Assembly (NCBI GenBank): GCA_022059125.1
Contig: JAEUWY010000002.1
Coordinates: forward strand, 3,534,001 to 3,598,000
Origin: Corynespora cassiicola
Lineage: Eukaryota; Ascomycota; Dothideomycetes; Pleosporales; Corynesporascaceae
Direction of reading: 5' to 3'
Length of the DNA: 64,000 nt
In this document: positions 45,391 through 57,168 of the stretch, one piece after another
Numbering within the stretch: the stretch's first letter is position 1
Layout of the letters: every line of letters begins with the position of its first letter
Notes under the pieces: generated by a model
The model's input: the letters and a program-made list of their open reading frames with translations, nothing else
The model's database searches: none
What the model was told of the DNA's origin: nothing
Translations under genes and position numbers: made by a program

Positions 45391-47160
45391 ATGGCGACTC
45401 TGGAGAACCAGGATGTCTTGTACTATGCCAAATTCGCATTTTTTGCGCTCATTATAAGAGTAAGTAGAAAGCTAAACGTTTTTGACAGAACAAAATACTG
45501 AACTTGACGACAAAGTGTATTGTTGTGTATACATACCGCGCTACTCTACATCCGCTAAACGGATATCCTGGTCCCACACTGGCAAAGGTAACGGACTGGT
45601 ATGGCGCATGGTACGCACTACAGACAAAAGGACACATTATGGCGCATAATAACCTACTAAAACACGGTAATAAACTTTGGCTTTCAAGTCTGTAATGCCA
45701 GTAATCTTTAGCTAATGTCGCAAAGGCTCGGTGATTCGAGTCGGACCTAATAAACTCGTCTTCAATACGGCCCGCGCTCTTCGAGGTCTGTCCAGCGAGC
45801 TCGACCCATCCCCATCATACACTAAGTCAGTCTAGACATATACTTGGGCGACCGATTCTATAAAGCACCAACCTATGTTCGCTCCCAATTCGATGCCTCG
45901 AGCTGGCACACCCTAAGCACCCCGGACAAGCGCGCCCATCGCGAACGGCGGAAGCTCATCAGCCACGGGCTCTCTGAGCGTTCCATTCGCAAACTAGAAC
46001 CCTCCATGAACAAACGCATTGACGAATTCGTCAAGCTAGTGATTGAATCTCCGGATGATGAGATACCAAATATGGCACAACGATGCAAGAGACTAGGCCT
46101 CGATGTCATCGGCGAGCTCGCTTTCGGAGCAGACTTGAGGATGCAGAGTAGCAAGGAAAAGAGATGGGTCATTACGGGTATGAAAGGAATGTTCGTGAGA
46201 GTCGGTGTATACTTTTTCTATCCGCTGGCGGGCGAGCTCATGTTCTGGATCATGTACCCTCTGATCCGGTATGGGCGGTGGAAATACTTCAATATGCTGG
46301 AGGAACTAGTCAAAAACCGACTGGCCATGGAACATCACGCAAAGCAAGATCTACTCAGCTTCCTGATAGACTACAAAGACCCTGAAACAGGAGCCAAGCT
46401 CACACTGAAGGAGATTTGGAATGAGGGTACATTGTTGTTCCCCGCTGGCAAGTCGCTATCAGTCACGCGCAAAAAGTATGGATGTACTGACAAAAGCGTA
46501 GGGGGCGACACGACTTCTACCACGATGGCCGCTCTTTTCTTCTACCTTGCTCGCAACCCCACCGTTTACTCCCGCCTCGCTGCTGAGATCCGCAGCACGT
46601 TCCCCCCAGGCACGCCTATTTGTTCTGGCCCCGCCCTCTCTTCCTGCACCTACCTCCGTGCTTGCATCGACGAGGCCCTCCGCATGTCACCACCTGTATC
46701 CACTGTCCTATGGCGCGTTCTCTCGCCCCAAGACCGTGCGCCCGTCGTCATCGATGGTCACGTTGTACCTCCAGGTACTACCGTCGGAGTCAGCATATAC
46801 TCACTACACCACAACCCGGACATCTTCCCCGATCCATCGACGTTCAACCCCTCGCGCTGGTTGGTCGAGCCAGGAGACAGCGAAGAGGACAAGGCAATCA
46901 AGAAGACGATGCGAGAAGCGTTTGCGCCGTTTTCGATCGGGAGTCGAGCGTGCGCTGGCAAGGTCATGGCGTATACGGAGGCTAGCGTCGTGTTTGCGAA
47001 GACGCTGGCTTATTCGGATTTCGAAGAGATTGGGGAGCGGAAGATTGGAGGGGTTTATGAAATTAATGAGCATTTTGTTACGAGTTGTGATGGGCCGTAT
47101 CTCAAGTTCACGCGGAGAGAGAGCATCGGTGAAGGTGTCAGCATGGAGAAGGTTCTCTAG
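45391..47160 (+). CDS. cytochrome P450 monooxygenase
   Basis: Five exons, 45391-45459, 45516-45666, 45726-45785, 45836-46447 and 46502-47160, encode 516 aa. The N terminus has one membrane helix (YYAKFAFFALII), which anchors it to the ER, followed by the hinge LNGYPGPTLAK. Then come FPAG-GDTTSTT (oxygen-binding I-helix), EALR (the ExxR pair), FNPSRW, and the heme loop FSIGSRACAG with ligand Cys448. Intron 4 (46448-46501) starts with GC, as GCAAGT, and ends AG. It is 54 bp with no stop, so keeping it would add 18 residues within the I-helix motif without breaking the frame. Substrate unknown. The gene lies tail-to-tail with the histidine kinase. Confidence 0.94.
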
Positions 47161-47572
47161 GATATGCACATAGACCAGCAGATTTCATTATTTGTTGTGA
47201 CATGATTCATGCAGTCTGTGTCCTCCTTTACTGGCTTCGCCTTCAACTTCGACTCTCCTATGATCCACTTTAATCTCTCTTGATCTAACACTCTGCCCTC
47301 CCTCTATAGACCGCGTTGCTCGCTGGCCCAATGTACTTTCCCCATCTCTTCTACCATACTCTTGAATCAAGTCCTCTCGTTCCAGCACGGCAAGCCTCGC
47401 AGTGCTGAGACTTCTACGGGCTGGTAGAGCCGATTGACTACCGTTTCCACGGTGTACTGAAACTGAGCCTGTATACAGTCACAGGTCTTTGTTTACCCCT
47501 CAATTGGTTGTATATGATGATGCTACAACGTAGCCAGGATAGAGCGTCGCGAAACTAGATGTCCGAGATCAC
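47161..47572. other. intergenic between convergent genes
   Basis: About 410 bp between the 3' ends of the P450 and the histidine kinase. Nothing recognised. Confidence 0.5.
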
Positions 47573-50500
47573 TCAGGGAAACATTCCATTAATTCTTTCG
47601 TTCAAGCCAGGCGTTGGTGGCTCTGTGGAAGGCGTCGTGACATGTGGTACCAGACCTTTGATCATGTAGACAAGATCTGCTGCCTTGAAAGGCTTCTGCA
47701 TTACACGGTCCTAGAACTTGTCAGCCCTTCTATTTCAGAACAAGCAGGGGTGAACTTACTGCGCCGGCGGCAATAGCAGTATCAATCTGCTCTTGCCTAA
47801 CGTTTGCGGTGATGGTTATTATCGGCAGTCTCTGACCCGACCTCGCTCCAATATCCATCGCTTGTCCCAATAATCCTTCTCCCTCCGTTTCTCGTTTGCG
47901 AATCTCCTGCATGGCGGCCAAGCCATTCAGCACAGGCATTTCGAGGTCCATGAGCACCACATCGAACGTTTTCTTCTCCAGCATGTCCAATGCCTCCAAC
48001 CCGTGATTCGCTACATCCACAATGCACCCTGCTTTCTTCAGCTGCTTGCCTAGCACCTGCTGATTGATGATGTTGTCCTCAACCAAAAGAACGTGAAGTT
48101 GCTGGGGCGCAGGTCCAATACCGCCGCACTCCTGGAAAAGTTCGCCGAGCGTCTGCGGGCGACGTTCGACGCGCCGAGTTTTGAGGTAGAACCCGAATGT
48201 CGAGCCCTCCCCCAAACAAGAAGATACTCCAATTTCACCGCCTTGTTTTTCGGTCAATTCTTTAGAAATGAAAAGGCCTAATCCACTGCCTCCGTACTTG
48301 ACGTGCGTCTTCATGTTCGCTTGCCTAAATCTCTCGAAAATCTTGTGGATCTCTTTGTTGCGCAGGCCGATTCCGTTGTCCGCCACAGTAAATGTCAGAT
48401 AGACTTCCTCGCCATTGCCCCACTCAGGATTTCCAGTAACGTCGCCGTCATGTTTGCTTTTGGTTGCCCAAAAGATGTCGTCCGGGAAGAAAAATTTCGG
48501 GTTACGAAGACTTGCGCCGAATCGAATCGAGATCTCGGGGTTTTTGGAGGGCTTGACGAACTTGATGGCATTGGTTAGGAGATTGATAAAGATTTGCGTG
48601 ACACGTGAGGGATCCAAATAGAGATAGTCGATGTTTAGGTCAGATAGCGAATGGTCGGCATTGACGCTGTAGGCTATCTGGTTGGATTTGAGTTCAGCGT
48701 CAAAAATCCCTACTATGGAGTTGATAAGTTTCAGGGGCCTAACGGCACTTGGAGTGATGGACAGCAGCATGGAATCGAGTTTGCTCAGAGTGAGGACGTC
48801 GTCGATGATACGTTTTTGGTGGTTGGCGCATTGCATGATGATGTTTGCCGCTGCCACATTGTCGTTTATCGTGCTGAGAAAGGGCTCGGGGATCTCGGTC
48901 TGGTTAGTACGGCATTCGTCGAGGGCATTACTAATTCCGTCTGCACAATGCACGATCGCGCTGAGCCTAGACGGATCAATTAACAGCTGTCTTATTAGAT
49001 GTCTCGCATGCGAGCTCAAGATTGACGTACGGATTGCGCATCTCGTGCGAGACGACATCGATAAAGGCCTCCTGCTGGCGTTTGGCTTCTCGTGCTTCGG
49101 CTGCCAGTCGGGCCTGGAAAGACTGCGCCCACTTTAGCCTGCTAATATCGGTGGTACATGCCATCACAGACATGACCTTCCCCTTCTCACGGTAGGGAAA
49201 AGCAAGAATTTGGAGTTGAGCGGGTTCGGCATCGCCGATGGGTGAGTTGTAGAGGCGTTTCAGGCGAAGTTCTGCCGTGGCGTGGTTGGCCCCCTCGATC
49301 AGATGATCCCATATCTCCTGTGCTTTCGGTCTGTCTTCCTCCAAGTAAACATCGAAAAAGGCCCGTTCACCCACTTGTTCGTGCGCAGGACGGCCTGAGA
49401 GTGCATAGTAGCGGTCGTTTGCCCATACTATGTGGCCGTCTAGGGAAATGTGCACCATACCGACGGATGCATGCTCAATCAAATGGCGAAGTTTCATGTC
49501 GCTGAAGGCGAGATCGTTTTCGAGCTGAAGCTGTCGCTTCTTGGCTTCCTCGGCGTTGGACGCAGAGACGAAGATGCTAGACACCATGCGCTTGAGGTCC
49601 CTTAAAAACTGTAGACATATTTCGTCGTGCGGCCGGCATGGATTGGTGCCCACGATGAGGTAGCCAAATACGCGCGATCCACTTGTGATGGGCAGGATGG
49701 CGATCTTCTTGGACGGCGAGCCCCACCCTTGCCATGAGATGGATGCAAACCGCTCGTCATAGTCGATGATGCTTTCCTCCAACCCTGCGCGTTTGCAATC
49801 CAGAACCAGGCCCTCACAGCTGTCCATATCTTGATCGTCCACTATCAAGTTGTGCCCCTTTGGCAAGCCAATATGCCCGCGAAGGCGGAGCTTGGCTGTA
49901 TCAGAGCTCTCGTCCAGTTCGTACAGGATGGAGAAGGGAATGTCTGCGCCGTTAGTCGCGAGGGTGTCGAGAAGGTGCTGGCACACTGCGTCGGTGGTGA
50001 AATCGGGCATGGATGCTACGCGATTGAGCATCATGGTGCGGCGGTCAGCCAGGCGCTGGTTGGTGACCTCGAACAGCGAGTTGTAGAAGCCCTCGGGCTG
50101 CGTGGCAGGGCCATTGCCAATTGGCACAAAGTTGCCGGTAAAGAAGGCTCTATCAGTCATGTCAGTGGCACCCTTAGCCCGTCTCAAGACGCATGCTCAC
50201 TCCTCGCGCCAGCCTTTGCGTTCGACCAGAAGCGGGACGGTCGACGAGTAGTCGACGCCCATGCCAGTTGCCTGAGCCTGGTCGAAGAAGGGCTGGATGT
50301 CTTCCCAAATGTCCGGGTATCCCTCGATGAAGGTGGCGCCCATGAGCTTGGGGTGGGCCTGGGCGGCAAGCGGGCGATATGCCTCGTTATAGATGGCGAC
50401 GAGGTCGGGTCCCCTTGCGTACATGTCAGTCTTGCCGCAGAAATATGTGTCCCTGGCAACGTAGGGCAAGGTCTCTAAAAGCTACGTACCACCACAGACA

Positions 50501-50734
50501 TGCGGCGCGCGAGTCGGCAAACAGCATGCGCGTGAACAGGCGTAGCGTGGGACTCCAGTACTTGGTCGGCCCCAGCTTGCTGCAGGCCCAGTCGGTCTCG
50601 CGGAAGAAGCGGACGTGGTCGGTCTGGGGAAGCTCGTGGGTCCAGTCGTAGTCGGCCTCATGGGTGAGCCCAGGCATGGCCGCCATGCTGATGTCGTCTT
50701 CGGCCTCAGGCGGCGGGGTGAGCTGGTGGTGCAT
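47573..50734 (-). CDS. hybrid sensor histidine kinase/response regulator
   Basis: Five exons on the minus strand, 50734-50490, 50413-50201, 50149-49031, 48966-47760 and 47710-47573, encode 973 aa. Order of domains: an N-terminal PAS-like region (about 70-155), a GAF-like region (about 190-350), a PAS domain (about 365-490, LRHLIEHASVGMVHISLDG), the phosphoacceptor helix VSHEMRNPLSAI with His521, the ATP-binding domain (NLLTNAIKF 654-662, DNGIGL from 722, GGSGLGL from 751), and a receiver domain (LLVEDNIINQQ, DVVLMDLEMPV with Asp866, QKPF). Intron 3 cuts the H box; intron 4 lies before the receiver Lys. No membrane segment, so a cytosolic sensor passing phosphate to the fungal Ypd1-type phosphotransfer protein. 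The signal it senses is unknown. Confidence 0.95.
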
Positions 50735-53700
50735 GCCGGGCAGCAGAAGCAGAGGCAGAGGCAGCGAGAGGATAGACTACTCGGCGGGGAGGAGGAGAGG
50801 TCTGGCGGGCGGCATTCTCACGGGGAGCAGCAGCAGCACGACAACAGCGGGAACCTGAGACCACAGCGCCTTTAACTGCCCACAGCTGCCCCATCCCGCC
50901 GGCAGGCATGCAGCAGAGTCCACGGGTGGTTCGCGGTGCCTCCTCGGGCGCCTTGGCCGGACGACGCTAGATTCGCGAGATCGCTGATCAGCCTTCTAGC
51001 CCACGGTCGTCGCACTGCCTCCAGGCGTCTCCAGCCCTCTCCGTGTGCCTGCGCGTGCCTCCTGACCACCGCGCAACGAGGCCGCGTCCGGTGAGTCGCA
51101 ACCCAAGCCAGCCGCCAGTTGCGCATTAGCTCCCAGTGGGGCGTCTGGGTCCATTACGCAGCTGCTGGCCGGTCTCGTCCCGTCGCGGGGTAGACGACGG
51201 GCCCCCTTTGTCGACTAGCGATGCGACCTGCGACCCACCACGTCTCCCCTCACCCCCATTATTCGCTGCCTTCGCTGCCAGTCTGCCATGCCATCGCGAT
51301 GATTTTTTGGGATCGCTTGCCCAGCGTCCGGGGTCTCCTGGACCCCTTCGATCGATCCGGCCCCTTGTCAGCGCTGTCACCCGCATCCATCACGGCCAGA
51401 ACTGACCATGTCCACCAGACCCAACGTTGGCTGCGGGTCTGATAACCACCTCCTCCCAATGAGCTGGTATTCGGCGAATACTTGGGCGCTGCTTGCGCCC
51501 GACTCGACTTGTTGAGGCCGTTGAAAGTGCCACTGCGCGTCCACACTGCGCAACTATCCACGCAAAGACTGCTAGTCCAAAGCTCAAACATTTCGAGGCT
51601 GCAAACCGCCTTGATGACTCCCGCCGTTGCCCTCTCAGGGGAGTCGTGTCTTATCGTTTGTCTCGAATGCAGGGTAGCTACTACTGATGCAGCCAGAAAA
51701 ACCTTGTTCCCAGCCCAGCCCCGATGACTCGACTTGGACCCAGCGCAATATTTTTTCTTGTGTCTGCCGCCATCGGTTTTGATATCGATATTCGAAAAGC
51801 CGAAGCCTTTTGGAGCATTGGCGTGTTTACTAATCTCTCTCATCCACTCGACCACACCCATTTACTCACCAAGGGATCGTGATGCTCGCTTGTATGGCAA
51901 TCAATCCTACGACTCGTTAGCCTTCCGCGGGCATGCAACCAAGTCGTCAAGTTTTTTGGCCTGGAAGAATTATCCACCAAATGCAAAACCACTCGATCCA
52001 GTCCGTTTGCTCCCTTCTTGTCTTGCATGTCCACGCAAACGAAGACGCTAAAGGCTGGTCCTTCTTTGCGCCTGTGTCGGTAAAATCAATTCCCCAGCCT
52101 TTTTTTCGATATCAGATCAACCGCCAAGACAGAAACTAGCTTCGTGTAAAAGTTCAAAGCGTGGCGGATTCGTCCGTGTAAGGTGCAGATCGAAGCTCGG
52201 GCAGGATCGTCCCTGTATTGGCCTTTATTGTGTCGGGGAAATTCTATTTCCATCTCGATTCAGCAACTCCAACGCCACTGCATACGTATTCCTGTGTACC
52301 TTTATCCGAGTCCCCCTGGCAAACCTCTCGACGCCTTCTAGAGCCCCCATCCAGATTTCGACTCCGGCGCAAGATGCGGCCCGCACATCCTCCGTATTAC
52401 CACGTGACCGGAAGAAGCACTTAAGCTTTGCGCTGTTGCATTGTCCAACGCTCCGTTCGAATGTAACGTGGGGTGCGCAACCATGGCAGCTGAGCCAGAC
52501 AAACAACGTATGGAGGCTTTACCGTGGCTGTTTCAGCCGCATGGTTTCCAAGGTTAGCTGAACGTCGCTATCTTATTATTTGGAAACATGCGATCTGCGC
52601 ACCAGAAACACTCCTTCAGTCAACCGTGAGGCGAATCCATGGTATGGTGCATGTGTTTTTATCGCGTGACCTGCCTTCCCCGAGCATCCATTGTACTTCA
52701 ACTTCCGTTGACGGCATGTGTTGACGTGCCCCTGCTATTGCACTCCTGTCTCCTAAGCCACAGCCCGGAAGATATACATACGCGCCAACTATTATAGCAA
52801 TATATCAATGCGCAGCCACTAATCGGCGTTACCGAAGCGTGATGATCTCTGGTATGCGTAGAGCCCGAGGCTTGCTAGGCTTACTATAGAATGATAACTT
52901 AGTCCACATGATTCGACTGCGGAACACGCTTAAGTTTCTTGGTAACCTGGATTCTCACACAGTGACTAAAACCAATAGCTTATAGTCGAAGTGAGATGAA
53001 TGAGTAGTGTTTTGGTTTGCTACCTCATTTTTAGTTTGATAGTGGCAAAACGATGCCGGGCAGCAGATATGGATTGTCTTGGGATTTGCTCCAAGGACGT
53101 TCAATTCGTTGTCTAGACGAATAGCCTATAGCTGCTTCTTGAATTTTCCCTTAGTTGGGCTCAATTGTACACGGCTCAACGTAGAATTGCATTTTAGCCT
53201 TCGGAAGCTTCCACGAGAATAATAAGGAGATCAATCTTCATAATAAGCGCGTCCTCTTACATACCACGTTGTCAGTGTGATTTTCTATATATATCATAAA
53301 AACATGTAGTTTGATAAGTGCCTATAAACATCAGCAAGTCATTCCTTAGCCTTATAGAGCATTTTTGACATAAAGACTAGCCTTACCTAGCCCCCACCAC
53401 AACTTCTTGGGTCATATCTTGGGTCTATGGTTTCCTTTGGGACCACACGGCTTACGAGGAGATTTCATTAAATCTCTTGGCCTGCTCCATTATAAATGAC
53501 CTGCCATGTATGCTTTGTAACAAACTTTCAGAGACCCCGATGCCAAGCTCAATTTCCAGAACCCCAATTTTGGTAACGGGACCACTTATTAGAACGTACG
53601 AGCTGGCTTTAGCGGACCCCATAATTCACCCGAAGAAACCGAGAGAAATTTTCATTGACAGATCATACGTTTTATCAGTCATCAGGCCCGCATATCCGGT

Positions 53701-54144
53701 AACGTTTACCGTTCTCATCTAGTGCCCGCGGAAGCTGAAAACCTCAACTGTGATCCGAGCCTTGAGCTGCAGCGCTGAGACATAGTGCCAGGACGTCCGG
53801 CGGCTAACAAATAATCTTGTTTTAGATTTTTTTCGATTGATATCATTGCAAGGTGTCATCCTTCGAGTATGATTGGCCTCTGAATAAAGTTGAGCCTACT
53901 GTCGTTTCCAACGGCCAGAATGTCTGTAGGCTTCTTACCTGATGCCATAAGAAGCTAGAGGGAACAAGGATAACTTGTCAATGCATTAACTAAATGTAGT
54001 AGATGGCTCTTGACAGATTGTGGTAACCGCTGCTACCGCGACTAATGGAACTTGCATACACAGCCGCCGTCACTCAAAATGTTTCCCCTTCATCGTATCG
54101 CATCATATTGAATAGCCACCGAACCAATACCTGATGCTATGAAA
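50735..54144. other. long gene-free region
   Basis: About 3.4 kb. The first 700 bp are GC-rich and probably hold the kinase promoter and leader. The rest has only short frames (for example 51734-52051 and 53477-53722) without recognisable motifs or exon partners. I see no transposon ends. A long upstream region or a non-coding transcript is possible but unsupported. Confidence 0.45.
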
Positions 54145-55429
54145 CTAATTATCAATCTCGTATACAATCTTGTATCCGGAAATTTTTCCGTCACGATGTT
54201 CCTGGAAGCCTTCAGGGATGGCCTCTAGCCCCTTCAATACTTTGGGGACATTAGGCTTGATCACTCCCTTCTCCAGCCATGCAGGGAGATTTTTAAACAG
54301 TTCGGCTGCAAGTTCGTGGTCATGTTTACTCGCCTATCACTTGTCAGCAAAGTTCGTCTTCTACCTAATGATTATTGAGACTGTAACCCACAGGCCAATG
54401 GAACTCCTTATATTGATGGTCCTTGAGGAAGGCAGTCCAAACCAGAACATCCGTCACCTTAGTCTGCTTGGTTACATTCTCAGTGTTTGCTTTCCCAGGC
54501 CGCACGGTGCAGAGAACTCCTCCGGTCTCCTTGATTGCCTGCGACGCCAACGTCGACGAGTTGGGCTTCCCGATGGTGTCGAAGACATACTCCAAATTGG
54601 GTGCGACCTTTTTGATATCTGCGACTACTTTTGCGTCGCCGTGATCAAAGACGTGATTTGCGCCAACTGATTTGACGAAGTCGAAATTCTTAGGACTACT
54701 GGTGGTCACCACGTTGAAACCGTAATAGGCGGCAATTTGGATCGCGTAAAGGCCAACGCTCGCTGCGAAGAGTTAGCCATTGGAATTGCACCCGCACTTT
54801 CAGAGAAGAGCTGCATACAACTTCCTCCCCAAACCAAGACGGTGACATCCTTTCCTCGCGTGCGATCAATGTGTAGGCAGTCCTTGGAAAAGAGAGCCAA
54901 CCACGAAGTTGCACACGCCAATGGAACGGTAGCTGCCTGCGCTGCAGATATGGACTCGGGAACTTTGAAGCTTATACGCTCATCTGCAAGTGTATAGTGG
55001 CTATAGGCACCCAGATGGACCTGCTCTCCTATTAATGTAGGTCAGTTCAGATCCTGACGCTCGACGCTTCTCAGAGTGACAAGGGGTCCATACCGCCCCA
55101 CACCAACCCAGCGATGACGTCGCCCTTTTTTGCACGCGTTGCATCGTCACCGACGCTCTCCACTCTCCCCGTGAAATCGCACCCTAACACTGTGCCGTCT
55201 CCGAATGCGTTCAGATCGAATGCCTGGACTGAATTGACTTGTCAGGCTGAGAACGGGTGGAAAGGGAGAGTATGGTTCGCGCACCGTCTGTCGGGTTCTG
55301 AGCTACGTGCGATATCTTGACTAGTAGTTCGTGCGGGCCAGGCTGCGCAACAGGAATAGATTCTATGGTTAGACGTGGCGCCTTGCCATCTTCGTTACGT
55401 TGGACGAGAGCTGGGGCCTGGATGACCAT
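54145..55429 (-). CDS. medium-chain (zinc-independent) enoyl-reductase-like protein, ToxD-type
   Basis: Five exons on the minus strand, 55429-55285, 55228-55094, 55028-54819, 54762-54392 and 54333-54145, encode 349 aa; introns are 56-65 bp. The MDR layout is complete: an N-terminal GroES-like part (PGPHELLVKISHVAQNPTD, LGCDFTGRVESVG, KGDVIAGLVWG), PLACATSWLALF, and the NADPH-binding glycine motif WGGSSSVGLYAIQIA, formed by splicing, followed by FDTIGKPNSS. It lacks the catalytic zinc Cys/His set of alcohol dehydrogenases, which points to the quinone/enoyl-reductase branch that includes ToxD and stand-alone enoyl reductases of polyketide clusters. No PKS is in the window. An in-frame ATG at 55498 would add 23 residues. 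Confidence 0.9.
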
Positions 55430-57168
55430 CTTTTTGATTGACGCAGAAGCCGGAATGGACGGGTGTACGAGGGCAATGCAAAGTTTTGATGTGAGCAAAG
55501 AGTTGATCGGTATATGTATGACTTCAAGTAGCCGACTGAGTAGGCAATGTGTTCGATTTAGTTGGCGCTAAAACCACCAGAATGAGGGAATAGGAAGGCG
55601 AAAGCGCAAGCGCAGGTGGGGACTCGCTGGCTTACAAATTCCCTCCTGTCTATGCATTTCCCCCCCGCCACAAATGACAACGTCAAGGTTGTCTTGGGAG
55701 TCATAGCGAGCCAAACGTAGGCCATTACTGGGAAATCTACAAGTATTGAATATACAGATGCTGGTGTCGCGGCTCTCTATTTTCTCTGGCCAAAGTTTGA
55801 GGGTCACGTCTAATGCCAAGGCCAAATTGATGAGCTCACGTGGAATCCCAATGTTGAAATTTGCACAGATACTGTTGTAAAGAGTGGCTCCTTGGTCATT
55901 TTTAATCTATCAGGGGGGCAAAATATTGACTACTGCCAATGAATGCGCACAGTAGACAGTTAGGACCACTGTTGCACCACATCTCAGAACCGTCTCTAGC
56001 TTATTAATCAGGACCAGATCTGCTTAGATGTCAAGGTCGATTCTTGCTGTCCTTTTTTTATTGTTTATATTAGGGTTTGTGTAGATACTGTCCACTAGAA
56101 TCTTTCAAACTAAATAGCAAACTTGCAGATTATGGTCACCCTATAGATAAAAGATTCCAAGTCCTGTGCAATATGAAGGGGACCTCTTTCACCCTGGATA
56201 TTTTAATGACTATATTATGTGATTTATTTCTTCTATTATGGTTACCTGAGTTATGGGAGGCTATGGCGCCTACCAACCTGGAACATGGAGACAATGAATC
56301 TTTCCTAAGCCCCGACGTGATCGTCTCTCAACACATGTCTATTAATAATCTGAACCAATCAGACGATGCGTAGTTACTATCCCATGTATCATACGGAAAT
56401 GGGATATTGGGGTGCCCATAGGGCGCTCCTAATGCACTACGCTGGGGGTAGTGTGTAAGTAGTTGTGAAGATCTGGTTTTAATAGTACTTTTGTGGGGTT
56501 ATCCAAGACCCACCTATATACCAACGCACGTTTCATATCGACAAACTCCGTGCCTCTGCATTACGAAGTAGCAAGTATGTTGTTGTGCTTATTGCCGAGT
56601 ATTGCCCGAGTGCTTTTCCGTCCTTTCAAGCTCTAGTCGTTCAACGTTTCACGACCTTAATACACCAATGCCCAGCAAATACCTCGAAAGCTTCTCCTTT
56701 AGTACGCTCAAAGCAGCTGTCTTGCCTCGTTGTCGCATGTTCCGATCTTGGCCAATGATAAGCCTGCAGGGTTCGCGAGCACATCATCGGGAACGAAATG
56801 GCATCAACCCCCACGACCCCTACAACACCCTGCCACGACCACGATTTGGACCAAGCATTCCACCTATTTCACAAGCTCGTAGCCCCATTGCTCTTAGTTG
56901 CACCTCTGCTGTGGGGTATGCGCCAATTTTTGGGGATGGAAACGGAAATAAACTGTAACCCAAGCTCTCTGTCCCCGGTGCCGGCTCTCACGCAATTTGG
57001 GGCGCGCATTGAGCCATTCCGATATTTCTCCGTATGCTCCTGCAATAAAAGTGTCTCTTTTATCTTTCAAAATGGATACCGGACGATCAAAGATTTGCTT
57101 TCTAGCCTCCCTCCATCGCATCGTTCGATCTTTCGTTTCGAGCCCTTTGCGCTTGACTGCGGCCGAAC
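55430..57168. other. divergent intergenic region, no gene seen
   Basis: About 1.7 kb between the divergent reductase and MFS genes. Frames at 55568-55825 and 56602-57172 lack motifs. The stretch 56,400-56,570 has an LTR-like look (short palindromes, TATATA), but no partner copy is in the window. Confidence 0.4.

Noticed and set aside
46547..47173. 208-codon frame overlapping the P450 in another phase
   Set aside because: Arg/Ser-rich out-of-frame shadow; the P450 frame holds ExxR and the heme loop.
56400..56570. Solo LTR
   Set aside because: LTR-like look only; no second copy or target duplication visible in the window.
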